Below are positions 31,701 to 39,946 of a DNA stretch of 64,000 nucleotides, in pieces. A program made the translations under genes and the position numbers. Where the stretch lies: the NCBI RefSeq assembly GCF_014650815.1, contig NZ_BMVR01000002.1, forward strand, positions 713,078 to 777,077, written 5' to 3'. How positions within the stretch are numbered: the first letter of the stretch is position 1; each line of letters opens with the position of its first letter. Under the pieces are notes generated by a model, which searched no databases, had not been told where the DNA came from, and saw only the letters and a list, made by a program, of their open reading frames with translations. This DNA comes from Streptomyces flavofungini (GTDB taxonomy: Bacteria; Actinomycetota; Actinomycetes; Streptomycetales; Streptomycetaceae).

Positions 31701-33008
31701 TCAACTCGGGCGGTTCGCGCCGTCGATGAGGGCCGCGGCCGTGAAGAGTTCGACGCCCACGGTGATGGCGTGTTCGTCGGCGTCGAAGTCGCCCTGGTGC
31801 AGGTCGCGGACGCCGCGCTCGCCGGGGGTGCGGACGCCGAGCCGCGCCATGGCACCCGGGACGTGCTCCAGGTACCAGGAGAAGTCCTCGCCGCCGAGGC
31901 TCTGCTCGGTGTCCTCCACGGACGCGGCGCCGCGCCGGGCGGTCATGGCGTCCCTGAGCAGGTCCGTGACCACCGGTTCGTTGACGACGGGCGGGACCCC
32001 GCGGACGTAGTTGATCTCGGACTTGGCGCGGTAGAGGTCGGCGATCTCCTGGATGGCGCCGTGCACCAGGTCGGGCGCCTGCCGCCAGGCCGCGAGGTCG
32101 AGGCAGCGGATGGTGCCGGACAGCTCGGCGTGCTGGGGGATGACGTTGCAGGCGTGGCCCGCCTCGATGCGGCCCCAGGTGACGGCGAGGCCCGAGCGGG
32201 CGTCGATGCGGCGGGACACCAGGGCCGGGACCTCGGTGACGACCTTCGCGGCGGCGGTGACGAGGTCCGTCGTCAGGTGCGGCCGTGCGGTGTGGCCGCC
32301 GGGGCCGTCGAGCGAGACCTCCAGGCGGTCGCAGGCCGAGGTGATCGGCCCGTGCCGCAGGCCGATGCGGCCCGCGTCGACGCGCGGGTCGCAGTGCACG
32401 CCGATGATCCGGCCGACGCCGTCCAGGGCGCCGCACTCGATGGCGTCCGTGGCGCCGCCGGGCAGCACCTCCTCGGCGGGCTGGAAGATCAGCCGCACGG
32501 GCTGCGGGAGCAGTCCCTGCTTCGCGAGCTCGGCGAGCACGAGCCCGGCGCCGAGGACGACGGTCGTGTGCACGTCGTGGCCGCAGGCGTGGGCGCGGTC
32601 GGGGACGGTGGAGCGGTAGGGCACGCCGGTCTTGGTGTCCGGGATGGGGAGGGCGTCGATGTCGGCGCGGAGGGCGAGGACGGGGCGGGGGCGGGTCGCG
32701 GGGGTGGCGCCGGTGCCGGTGCGCCCCCTGTCTCCTGTGCCCCCTGTACTGGTGCCTCCTGTACCCCCTGGACTGGTGACCCCGATGTCGCAGATGAGCC
32801 CGGTGCCGGTGCGCAGGACGCGGGGTTCGAGCCCCGCTGCCTCAAGCCGGGCCTTCAGTGCCGCGGTGGTGCGGAACTCCTGGTGGCCCAGTTCCGGATG
32901 CATATGCAAGTCGCGACGGAAGGCTACGAGTTCGGCGCGCAGCTCTTCTGGCAGCGCGCCGGGCAGATCTCCGGGCGGCACGGACTCGGATTCGGACTCG
33001 CGGGACAT
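31701..33008 (-). CDS. M20-family amidohydrolase (hippurate/indole-acetyl-amino-acid hydrolase-like)
   Basis: A 435-residue metallo-aminoacylase. Metal and catalytic motifs are RRDLHMHPELGHQEF, LALRADIDALPIPD, HACGHDVHTT, FQPAEEVLPGGA, GVHCDPR and GGEDFSWYLEHVPG. It cleaves N-acyl amino acids or related amides in the cytoplasm. ATG 33008 was chosen; a GTG four codons upstream (33020) lacks a properly spaced ribosome site. A Gly/Thr-rich insert (SPGGTGGTSTGGTGDRG, about residues 80-100), encoded by imperfect CCCCTGTNC repeats, interrupts the loop after VTSP and is probably recent slippage. Its neighbours on the right are unrelated; the 417-bp upstream gap holds a short palindrome and a terminator. 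Confidence 0.92.
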   Translation of the reverse strand: MSRESESESVPPGDLPGALPEELRAELVAFRRDLHMHPELGHQEFRTTAALKARLEAAGLEPRVLRTGTGLICDIGVTSPGGTGGTSTGGTGDRGRTGTGATPATRPRPVLALRADIDALPIPDTKTGVPYRSTVPDRAHACGHDVHTTVVLGAGLVLAELAKQGLLPQPVRLIFQPAEEVLPGGATDAIECGALDGVGRIIGVHCDPRVDAGRIGLRHGPITSACDRLEVSLDGPGGHTARPHLTTDLVTAAAKVVTEVPALVSRRIDARSGLAVTWGRIEAGHACNVIPQHAELSGTIRCLDLAAWRQAPDLVHGAIQEIADLYRAKSEINYVRGVPPVVNEPVVTDLLRDAMTARRGAASVEDTEQSLGGEDFSWYLEHVPGAMARLGVRTPGERGVRDLHQGDFDADEHAITVGVELFTAAALIDGANRPS

Positions 33009-33147
33009 CAATTGGTTCACCCTGTGAAGGGTAAGGCGATCGACGGGTCAACTACGGCTCGATCAACAAAAGTTCAGCCAGATTGAGGTAAGAAAGCTGG
33101 CCGCGTGCGCATGTCCGGCTGGTACGGCGGGTATGAAGATTAGTTAC

Positions 33148-33162
33148 CTCCGCTAGGCGGAG
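33148..33162. promoter_or_regulatory. CTCCGC-TAG-GCGGAG palindrome upstream of the M20 gene
   Basis: Perfect 6-bp arms with a 3-nt centre, in an otherwise AT-richer stretch (33060-33150) about 140 bp before the M20 start. It could be an operator or a small hairpin. No gene fits 33009-33344. Confidence 0.35.
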
Positions 33163-33344
33163 AGCGATCACCGCAGGTCATTCGGCTCCACCTCTGGGTG
33201 TGGGGTCATCCTTGCGGCGTAGGGCGCGGGAAGATCGCGCCAAGCGGCTGACGGGCAGCTGACGGGCGGCGGCGGGCGGATGACCGCTCGGCGCGGGTGC
33301 CCCCGGGGGCGTGTGGCCGCCGGGCCCCCGCCCGCCGACGGGAA

Positions 33345-33378
33345 CGGCGCCGCCCCTCCCCTGCCGAGGGCGGCGCCG
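33345..33378 (-). terminator. Terminator downstream of the 33.4-34.0 kb lipoprotein
   Basis: Perfect 11-bp stem CGGCGCCGCCC / GGGCGGCGCCG with a 12-nt loop, 48 bp past the lipoprotein stop. Confidence 0.7.
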
Positions 33379-33398
33379 TCGTCGTGCACCCGCGCACG

Positions 33399-33434
33399 GG
33401 TGTACGTCTGCTTGCCGGTGTACGTCTACTTGCC
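33399..33434. repeat. 18-bp tandem duplication across the stop codon of a lipoprotein gene
   Basis: Copies at 33399-33416 and 33417-33434 (GGTGTACGTCTGCTTGCC and the same with A for G at position 12). In the gene-proximal copy the changed base makes the stop TAG; the distal copy reads CAG. So the gene either gained or preserved its stop by one base after duplication. Confidence 0.85.
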
Positions 33435-34052
33435 GGCGAACTTCCAGACGTACGGCTCGCCGTCCTCCTTCTCGGCCCAGTGGACCTCCAGGGCCTTGGC
33501 GCCCTTGGGCACGAGGTAGGTCTCACAGAGCTCGTGGCTCTCGCCCTGCTTCCAGCCCTCGATGTCCAGCGGGTCGTCGCAACCGGGCGCGTCCTCGGCG
33601 GCACCGATGACGAGGCCCCCGCGCCGGCCGTCGGCCCAGATCTCCGTGGTGTCGGCGACGTCGGGAGTCTCCTTCACGACACCACCGCCCTTGTGCGTGA
33701 ACTTCAGGTGCGCGACGGCCGGGACGAGCCCCTTGGCCTTCTTCGGGTCCCGCACCATCTTCTGCGTGTCGGCCTCGGTCCCGACGTCGACCTTCTGCGC
33801 GACCACTTCGTACGTGACGGGGGTGGCGCCCTCCTTCACCTTGCCGGTGGCGCTCTTGCCGACGCCGAGCGCGCCGCCGCCGGTCGACTTGTCCCCGGCC
33901 GGCTTGTCCTTCGAGTCCGCCGCCGGTGCCTCGTTCTTGGATTTGCTGTTCGACTTCTTCGAGCCGCCGTCGTCCCCGCCGCACGCGGTGAGCGTGAGTG
34001 CGAGCACGGCTGCGGGCACGCCGAAGCGGAGGATGTTCTTTCGGTAGAGCAA
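33426..34052 (-). CDS. Putative lipoprotein of unknown function
   Basis: A 208-residue lipoprotein starting at TTG 34052, six bases after AGGAG. Signal LRFGVPAAVLALTLTAC with lipobox LTAC, then a Lys/Ser/Asp-rich linker of about 45 residues and a compact domain with YEVVAQKVDVG, VAHLKFTHKGG, CDDPLDIEGW, HELCETYLVPKG and EVHWAEKEDGEPYVWKF. The paired cysteines may form a disulphide. The fold resembles the DUF4352-like immunoglobulin-type lipoproteins of actinobacteria, though this is a weak impression. It is monocistronic, with a terminator after it. Confidence 0.8.
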   Translation of the reverse strand: MLYRKNILRFGVPAAVLALTLTACGGDDGGSKKSNSKSKNEAPAADSKDKPAGDKSTGGGALGVGKSATGKVKEGATPVTYEVVAQKVDVGTEADTQKMVRDPKKAKGLVPAVAHLKFTHKGGGVVKETPDVADTTEIWADGRRGGLVIGAAEDAPGCDDPLDIEGWKQGESHELCETYLVPKGAKALEVHWAEKEDGEPYVWKFAGK

Positions 34053-34463
34053 AGGTGACTCCTGGTACGGAAACTGAGTGAGCGGCAAGAGTAGGAGGCC
34101 GCCATGCGGGGAGTCCAGGCGCCCCCCTGCTGGTGAGGCGGACCTCTCACTTGCCGTACGCAAACACCAACAGAGAAGGCGAGTTCAGACAGATGACCCC
34201 GAAGTAACCCTCTGCCAGGGCTACCTGACGATTCATTCGCCAGGACAAATCAGCAACGATGCCCAATCCTCCCCGCCCGGCGTTCCGAAGGTAGGGAGGC
34301 GGACGCGTCCCAGGTCTTCCGGGGCTCTCCCGGTCCCCGGGAGGGGTCGGCGCCGTTGTCGCCTCCCCGCGAGGGGGCGCCGACCTGTCCGCCCCACGGC
34401 ATGCTCGCGGAGTTCCCGGAGTTCCCGGAAAAGCGAGTGCGGCGTACGTCCAGCCTCCCGCCG

Positions 34464-34640
34464 TCATGACGGCTCGTAGCTGCAGGTCGTCGTAGGTGCA
34501 GGTGAGGGTCTCGGGGCCGAGTCCGCCCGCGGCGGGGACGCTCTGCGACTGGACGGTGCCGTCCGGGTTGTACTGGGTGCCGAAGTCGTAGATGCCCGCG
34601 AGCTCGGCGGCAGTGTCACCGCCCAGCGCCACCTTGGTCG
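34464..34640 (-). pseudogene. Fragment of an Rhs/YD-repeat protein
   Basis: The minus frame reads VALGGDTAAELAGIYDFGTQ, then YNPDGTVQSQSVPAAGGLG and PETLTCTYDDLQLRA. This is the pattern of an Rhs repeat (YxxDGTVxxQ, then ETLxYTYDxLGR), about 55 residues long with no start codon, no further repeats and no toxin tip. The region 34053-34642 otherwise lacks a gene. It is a relic of a polymorphic-toxin or wall-associated Rhs gene that was deleted, sitting at the boundary of the glycopolymer cluster. Confidence 0.5.
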
Positions 34641-34642
34641 GT

Positions 34643-35854
34643 CTACGCCGGGGCCGTCTGCCCCAGTGTCGAAGGTGACCCCGCGGCAGCCGCAAGGCCC
34701 TCCGGGTCCTCCGCGGCCGCAGAGTCGTCGGCCTCCGAAGCCAGCCGGTGCACATCCCGAGCAGTCCCCGTAACCCCCGACAGGAACCCCTGCGCCCGGG
34801 GCGACGCCGTGTCGGTGAGCCAGGACGGGTCGATGTCCATGACCGCGACCTTGACCTCGGTGCCCGCGAGGGCGAGGGGGAGGGTGTGGACGACGGTGGA
34901 GGGGAAGCTGAGGATGGTGCGGCCGATGGGGCCTCTGCGGGCGATGAGTTCGAGGGGGAGGTCGGGGCGTACGACCTGGAGGCCCGTGTCGACGGCCAGG
35001 CGGTGGAGCTTCTCCGCGCTCTCGCGGCGGTGGGCGAAGTAGCGCGTCGCGCCGTGCGTGCGGGCCAGCGCCGCCACCGCCTCGATGTAGCGGTCGAGGT
35101 CCACCACGCCCGTCTCCACCAGGGACGTGCCGACCAGGTCCGCGCCCTTGGTGATGCGCGGCGGGCCGAAGCGGGCCCGGGTCCACGCGAAGGAGTTGAC
35201 CGTGACGGTCACGCCGTCCGGGGCCGTCTCGATCGGCATGGAGGAGAAGACCTCCACCCTGCGGTCGCCGTCGGGCGTCAGGCGGCGGCGCGCCTTCGAC
35301 GACACCGGCATGAACACCACGTCCCGCGCGCCGGGGCGGCCGCCGCGTCGGTGCCAGCGCACCAGGCGCTCGCCGCGCGCCAGTTGGGAGATGAACTCCA
35401 TCGTGGCCGTGCCGTCGTCCACCACCACCAGGTCGCGGGCGCGCGTGATGGTCAGGAGCAGTTGTACGTAACGGGAGAACGGGTCGCCGATCACTATCCG
35501 GCGGGCCCGGCGCAGCGGTCCGGCGAGGCCGCCGATCGTGTGGAACGGCGCCGTGGTGCCGCCGCGCGCCTCCTCCCAGCGCACCTGGAAGCCCTCGCCG
35601 CGCGCCAGTTCGGCCATGCGGCGGAGCTGGCCCCGGGTCATGGGGTCGGTGGGCGAGAGGACGACGAGGGTGAGCCGGTCCTCGGGTCGCGCTTCGGGGT
35701 CGGGCTCTTCGTCCGGGGTGCGGGCGGCCGTCGCCATCCCCGCCGCGTACGCCCACTCCAGCACGTTCAGCAACTGCACCGGCGACTCCACGAACGCCAG
35801 CGTGCCGTCGGCGGTCGTCGTGGGGGCGGCGCGCCGACCGGTTCGTACTGACAT
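34643..35854 (-). CDS. Polysialyltransferase-family (POST-like) glycosyltransferase
   Basis: A 403-residue cytoplasmic protein. The start GTLAFVESPVQLLNVLEWAY (residues 17-36) resembles the first strand of the alpha-2,8-polysialyltransferase-like family; RIVIGDPFSRYVQLLL, LVVVDDGTATMEFI and YFAHRRESAEKLHRL follow in the order expected for a GT-B enzyme with a CMP-sugar donor, the HR/E pair lying where related enzymes have the acceptor/donor loop. It follows NeuB by 128 bp on the same strand, the end of the neuA-neuB group. A transferase building a nonulosonic-acid polymer is the best guess; family placement is by pattern, and activity is unproven. Confidence 0.7.
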   Translation of the reverse strand: MSVRTGRRAAPTTTADGTLAFVESPVQLLNVLEWAYAAGMATAARTPDEEPDPEARPEDRLTLVVLSPTDPMTRGQLRRMAELARGEGFQVRWEEARGGTTAPFHTIGGLAGPLRRARRIVIGDPFSRYVQLLLTITRARDLVVVDDGTATMEFISQLARGERLVRWHRRGGRPGARDVVFMPVSSKARRRLTPDGDRRVEVFSSMPIETAPDGVTVTVNSFAWTRARFGPPRITKGADLVGTSLVETGVVDLDRYIEAVAALARTHGATRYFAHRRESAEKLHRLAVDTGLQVVRPDLPLELIARRGPIGRTILSFPSTVVHTLPLALAGTEVKVAVMDIDPSWLTDTASPRAQGFLSGVTGTARDVHRLASEADDSAAAEDPEGLAAAAGSPSTLGQTAPA

Positions 35855-35983
35855 GAGTCCTCCCGTGTGCAGCGGTGCGGCGGTCCCCCGTGGAGCCGCC
35901 GAAGACCCGGCCCCGTGGACCGGGGCCGGAGCCGACGGAACCGGCGCCCCCGCGTTCCCGGGGCGCCGGTGGGCCGACAGGTG

Positions 35984-36925
35984 TCAGACGGCGACCAGCT
36001 CGCGGTCGCCCGTCTCGGACTCGGCGACGACGCCCGCGACGCGGCGGAGCTTCTTCATCGGGCCGAGCTCGGACTCGTACACCTTCTTGACGCCGTCGCC
36101 GAGCGACGCCTCGATGGTGCGGATGTCGCGGACGAGGCGGGACAGGCCCTGCGGCTCGACGGAGGCGGCCTGGTCGGAGCCCCACATCGCGCGGTCGAGG
36201 GTGATGTGGCGCTCGACGAAGGTGGCACCGAGGGCGACGGCCGCGAGGGTGGTCTGCAGGCCCGTCTCGTGGCCGGAGTAGCCGATCGGGACGTTCGGGT
36301 ACTCGGCCTGGAGGGTGTTGATGACGCGCAGGTTCAGCTCCTCGGCCTTCGCCGGGTACGTCGACGTGGCGTGGCAGAGCAGGATGTTGTCCGAGCCGAG
36401 GACCTCGACGGCGTGCCGGATCTGCTTCGGGGTCGACATGCCCGTGGACAGGATGACCGTGCGGCCCGTCGCGCGCAGGGCGCGGAGCAGCTCGTCGTCC
36501 GTGAGGGACGCGGAGGCGACCTTGTGGGCCGGGACGTCGAACTTCTCCAGGAAGGCGACGGCCTCGGTGTCCCACGGGGAGGCGAACCAGTCGATGCCGC
36601 GCTTGGCGCAGTGCTCGCTGATGGCCTGGTACTCGGACTCGCCGAACTCCACGCGGTGGCGGTAGTCGATGTACGTCATCCGGCCCCAGGGGGTGTCGCG
36701 CTCGATGTCCCACTGGTCGCGCGGGGTGCAGATCTCCGGGGTGCGCTTCTGGAACTTCACCGCGTCGCAGCCGGCGTCGGCGGCCACGTCGATGAGCGCG
36801 AAGGCGTTCTCCAGGTCGCCGTTGTGGTTGATGCCGATCTCGCCGGTGATGTAGACCGGGTGGCCGGGGCCCGCGGTCTTCGAACCGAACGTGCGCAGGC
36901 GGTCGTTGGAGGCCGTGTTGCTCAT
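35984..36925 (-). CDS. neuB: NeuB-like nonulosonic (sialic/Kdn) acid synthase
   Basis: Condenses phosphoenolpyruvate with a hexosamine or hexose to make a nine-carbon 2-keto-3-deoxy acid. The 313-residue protein shows the NeuB TIM-barrel motifs YITGEIGINHNGDLENA, AVKFQKRTPE, DWFASPWDTEAV, KVASASLTDDELL, ILSTGMSTPKQI, LLCHATSTYP, IGYSGHETG and FVERHITLDRAMWGSDQAAS. It lacks the C-terminal antifreeze-like SAF domain of typical NeuB (about 345 residues), as in some actinobacterial homologues. AAGGAAAG lies 8 bases before ATG 36925. The preceding gene, NeuA-HAD, ends 13 bp upstream, giving an operon for a CMP-activated sugar acid. In S. coelicolor the equivalent cluster makes a teichulosonic acid containing Kdn. 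Confidence 0.93.
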   Translation of the reverse strand: MSNTASNDRLRTFGSKTAGPGHPVYITGEIGINHNGDLENAFALIDVAADAGCDAVKFQKRTPEICTPRDQWDIERDTPWGRMTYIDYRHRVEFGESEYQAISEHCAKRGIDWFASPWDTEAVAFLEKFDVPAHKVASASLTDDELLRALRATGRTVILSTGMSTPKQIRHAVEVLGSDNILLCHATSTYPAKAEELNLRVINTLQAEYPNVPIGYSGHETGLQTTLAAVALGATFVERHITLDRAMWGSDQAASVEPQGLSRLVRDIRTIEASLGDGVKKVYESELGPMKKLRRVAGVVAESETGDRELVAV

Positions 36926-36938
36926 GGGGGGACTTTCC

Positions 36939-38243
36939 TTAACTGTTGAGGGAGGGGCCGAGGATCCAGGCGGCGATCTCTCGGATCGCGCCGTCACCAC
37001 CGGGGACGGAGGTGACCGCGCGTGCGGCGCCGCGCACGACGTCGTGGGCGCTCGCGACCGCCACGGGCCAGCCGACAAGGCCGAAGCACGGGAGGTCATT
37101 GACGTCGTTGCCGACGTAGAGCACGCGCTCGGGAGCGATGCCCTGCTCCTCGCACCACTGCTTCAGTGCGAGGTCTTTGCGGTCGATGCCGTGCAGGACG
37201 GGGATGTCGAGCTTCCGTCCGCGGGCGGCGACGACCGGGTTCCGTTCCGTGGACAGGATCAGCATCGTCAGGCCCGACCTGCGCAGGGCGGCGATGCCGA
37301 GCCCGTCACCGCGGTGCACGGTGACGAACTCCCGTCCGTCGGAGTCGATCAGCACCCGGTCGTCCGTCTGGGTGCCGTCGAAGTCGAGTACGACCGCGTC
37401 GATGTCGGCGCGGGTCGGGAGCGCCCCGTCGCGGTCCGCGTCGAAGAGCGGGGCGAGGGCGCGGGCGCGGGCGAGATCGTGCGGGTCGTCGATCTCCAGG
37501 ACCCGCGCGGGGTCGGTGCGGACGAGTTCCGTGTGCCCGAAGAAGCGGTGCTTGTGGGTGCGGAACCCGGTGGCGGCCATGCCGTACACCGCGCCGGTCT
37601 CCAGGAGGTCCTGGGGGCGGTCCTGGCGGCGGGGGCGGAAGGACTTGTCGTGGTTCACGCCGTAGCCGCCGGAGGTGGTGGTGTCGGTGACGACCGTGGT
37701 CGTACCGCCCTCGGCGGCCGTGCGCTCGCCCTCTATGGCGGGCGGCTCGTCCCCGGCGTCGCGCCACACGAAGCCGTGGAACGGCGCGACGGTGTGCGCG
37801 GTGTCCGCGCCGCCCCGGGTGATCGCCCCGACCACGCCGTCGACGTCCTCGCGGATGATGAAGGGGCTGGTGCACTGCACGAGCAGGACCACGTCGACCG
37901 TGACGCCGTGCCGCTCCTCGTAGCCGTCCATGGCGTGCAGCACCGCGGCCTCGCTGGTCGCGGTGTCCCCGGCGATGGCGGCGGGGCGCAGCACGACCTC
38001 GGCCCCGGCGGCGCGGGCGGTCTCGGCGATCACCGTGTCGTCGGTGGACACGACGACGTCGGTGACCAGCGGCGAGGCCACGCAGGCACGGATCGCCCGG
38101 GCCACCAGCGGGACGCCGCCGACCGGCGCGAGGTTCTTGGCGGGCACACCCTTGGAGCCGCCCCGCGCGGGGATGACGGCGAGGACGCGGCGCACCGCTT
38201 CGCCCTCCGGGTGGGACGGGCCCGCTGGGTGGGGCTTGGACAT
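36939..38243 (-). CDS. neuA: Fused CMP-acylneuraminate synthetase and HAD phosphatase (NeuA-HAD)
   Basis: A 434-residue bifunctional protein from ATG 38243 with AAGGAG 7 bases upstream. Residues 20-265 are the cytidylyltransferase: VIPARGGSKGVPAKNL (CTP-binding), VVSTDDTVIAETA, VQCTSPFIIREDVD and the DDPHDLARARAL end. Residues about 280-430 are a KdsC-like HAD phosphatase: DFDGTQTDDRVLIDSDG (nucleophile Asp287, acid/base Asp289), LTMLILSTERN, LKQWCEEQGI and YVGNDVNDLPCF. It would both remove the 9-phosphate from the acid and activate it with CTP. The HAD motif has Gln where Leu or Val is usual (DGTxTD). The 131-bp spacer to the next upstream gene has no feature. Confidence 0.92.
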   Translation of the reverse strand: MSKPHPAGPSHPEGEAVRRVLAVIPARGGSKGVPAKNLAPVGGVPLVARAIRACVASPLVTDVVVSTDDTVIAETARAAGAEVVLRPAAIAGDTATSEAAVLHAMDGYEERHGVTVDVVLLVQCTSPFIIREDVDGVVGAITRGGADTAHTVAPFHGFVWRDAGDEPPAIEGERTAAEGGTTTVVTDTTTSGGYGVNHDKSFRPRRQDRPQDLLETGAVYGMAATGFRTHKHRFFGHTELVRTDPARVLEIDDPHDLARARALAPLFDADRDGALPTRADIDAVVLDFDGTQTDDRVLIDSDGREFVTVHRGDGLGIAALRRSGLTMLILSTERNPVVAARGRKLDIPVLHGIDRKDLALKQWCEEQGIAPERVLYVGNDVNDLPCFGLVGWPVAVASAHDVVRGAARAVTSVPGGDGAIREIAAWILGPSLNS

Positions 38244-38374
38244 GGAGGCTCCTTCAGGGATGCCTGGTGGGGGGCTGGTCGGGGCGGCAGTGGTCGGCGT
38301 GGGCCCGGCGGGGGTGGTCGGTGCGGGCCGGGCGGGTCCCTGCGGCGGGATCGCGGCGCCCGCCTCCGGCCCCC

Positions 38375-39748
38375 TCACAGCTCCCCCATCCGCCGGATCA
38401 CCGGCGCCACCCGCTGCACCCCGTGCCGGTACGCCCCGCGTGCCGCGCTGCGGACGGCCTGGCGGACGGGGCCCGGGTCGCGGTCGGCGGACGGGGCGCC
38501 GGGCAGGGGCGCGGCGTCGGGGCCGAGGTGGTGGCGGGCGAGGATGCCGGGGAGGTAGCCGGGGGCGGTGACCTGGGTGTAGTACGGCTGGATCGGCGGG
38601 AGTCGGCCGTCGCGGGCGAGGCCGGTCAGCTCCGCCACCCGGGCGCGGGCCGCGTCGAACGCCGTCTCGTACGCCCCGTCGGCGGCGACGCCCTGCCGGG
38701 CGACCCAGTCGGGGTCGGGCTCGGGGCTCTGCCCGGCGTCGAGCTGGTCCCAGGAGGCGAGGCAGCCGGAGCCGATGAAGGCGTGGTTGCCGAGGGCCTC
38801 GCGGACGCCGAGGTCGGTGAGGACGGCGGTGGGGATGCGGCGGTGCAGGGATTCGAGGGCGGCGGTGGAGCTGATGGTGACGAGCAGGTCGGTGCGGTCG
38901 AGGACCTCGCCCATGTGCCCGTAGACGAGGCGGAAGTTGGCGGGCTGCTCCGCGCCGCGGACCAGCTTCTGGTACGGCAGTTCCTCGATGTGCGTGGTGT
39001 GCTCGCCGGGCTTGCTGCGCAGCTTGAGGAGGACCTCGCGCTCGGGGTGGCGCCGGGCGTGCTGGAGGAGCCGGGACAGCAGGTAGGCCCGGTCGGCGCG
39101 CTTCTCCGGCACGGACGGCTGGGCGGCGAAGACCACGGTGTAGGGGTCGCGGGGCGCGTACGGCTCGCCGCCGAGGAACGGCAGCGCGGCCTCCACGACG
39201 CCGGACGCGTCGGCGCCCACTCCCTCGTACACCGCGCGGAAACGCTCGGCGTCCTGGCGGGAGTTGGCGAGGACGACGTCCGCGCCGTGCCGCAGGAGGA
39301 GTCCGTCGGCCAGCTTCTCGTAGACGACGCCGACGTAGCCGGTGACGACGACGGGGCGCCGGGCCATGCCGTTCCAGGCGCGGGCGAGGCCGTGCAGGAC
39401 GGCCTGGACGGCGCCGCCGACGAGGGCGAGGACGACGACGTCGTACGCCTCCTCGTCGCGGGCGGACCCGACGGCGTTCAGGAACTCTATGGCGGTGACC
39501 TCGCGCATGCTGTCCGCGCGGACTCCCACCTCTTCGAGCTGGCGGGGGGTGGGGGTGGCCCGGCCGCGGAGCAGGTATCCGTCGAGGTGGAGGTCCGGGG
39601 CGGCCGCACCGCCCGCGGCCTCGGTGGCCTCGGCCGCACCGCCCTCGACGGCTCCCGTGAGGCGCTTCGCGGTGAGCGAGCCCCATTTCCACCGGGTGTC
39701 GGAGTCGGCGAGCACGGCGACCCGCGTCGTCTTGTTGCTTACTGGCAC
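38375..39748 (-). CDS. DUF6716-like putative glycosyltransferase of the glycopolymer cluster
   Basis: A 457-residue protein from GTG 39748. Visible motifs are RVAVLADSDTRWKWG at the N-terminus (a nucleotide-sugar-transferase-like first strand), VVVTGYVGVVYEKLADGLLLRHGADVVLANS, VVFAAQPSVPEKRADR and LLKLRSKPGEHTTH, and DLLVTISSTAALESLHR in the C-terminal half, the last resembling the donor-binding region of GT-B transferases. It has no membrane helix. It is divergent from the GT2 gene and co-directional with the NeuA-HAD and NeuB genes, so it probably adds a residue of the nonulosonic-acid polymer. Exact chemistry is not inferable. Confidence 0.7.
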   Translation of the reverse strand: MPVSNKTTRVAVLADSDTRWKWGSLTAKRLTGAVEGGAAEATEAAGGAAAPDLHLDGYLLRGRATPTPRQLEEVGVRADSMREVTAIEFLNAVGSARDEEAYDVVVLALVGGAVQAVLHGLARAWNGMARRPVVVTGYVGVVYEKLADGLLLRHGADVVLANSRQDAERFRAVYEGVGADASGVVEAALPFLGGEPYAPRDPYTVVFAAQPSVPEKRADRAYLLSRLLQHARRHPEREVLLKLRSKPGEHTTHIEELPYQKLVRGAEQPANFRLVYGHMGEVLDRTDLLVTISSTAALESLHRRIPTAVLTDLGVREALGNHAFIGSGCLASWDQLDAGQSPEPDPDWVARQGVAADGAYETAFDAARARVAELTGLARDGRLPPIQPYYTQVTAPGYLPGILARHHLGPDAAPLPGAPSADRDPGPVRQAVRSAARGAYRHGVQRVAPVIRRMGEL

Positions 39749-39946
39749 AGCGAAGACGCTAGGAAGGCATTCCGATTGATGGCCCAACTCAGGTGCAACA
39801 AACGGTTAACAGCATGCCGACGAATGGCGAATCGGCCTGGCAAACGTGTGACGGGACGCCCGGTTAACCATTCCGCCACGCTTCGTTCACCTGACATCCC
39901 ACTGCGGGACAAGACGAATGCCGGGCCGACACCTAACGTCTCGCAC

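Noticed and set aside
38267..39946. Long N-terminal extension of the GT2 gene reading through the transferase region
   Set aside because: The extension is antisense to a well-formed gene (38375-39748) and lacks any glycosyltransferase motif; the GT2 fold begins at KLSVIVPFYN.
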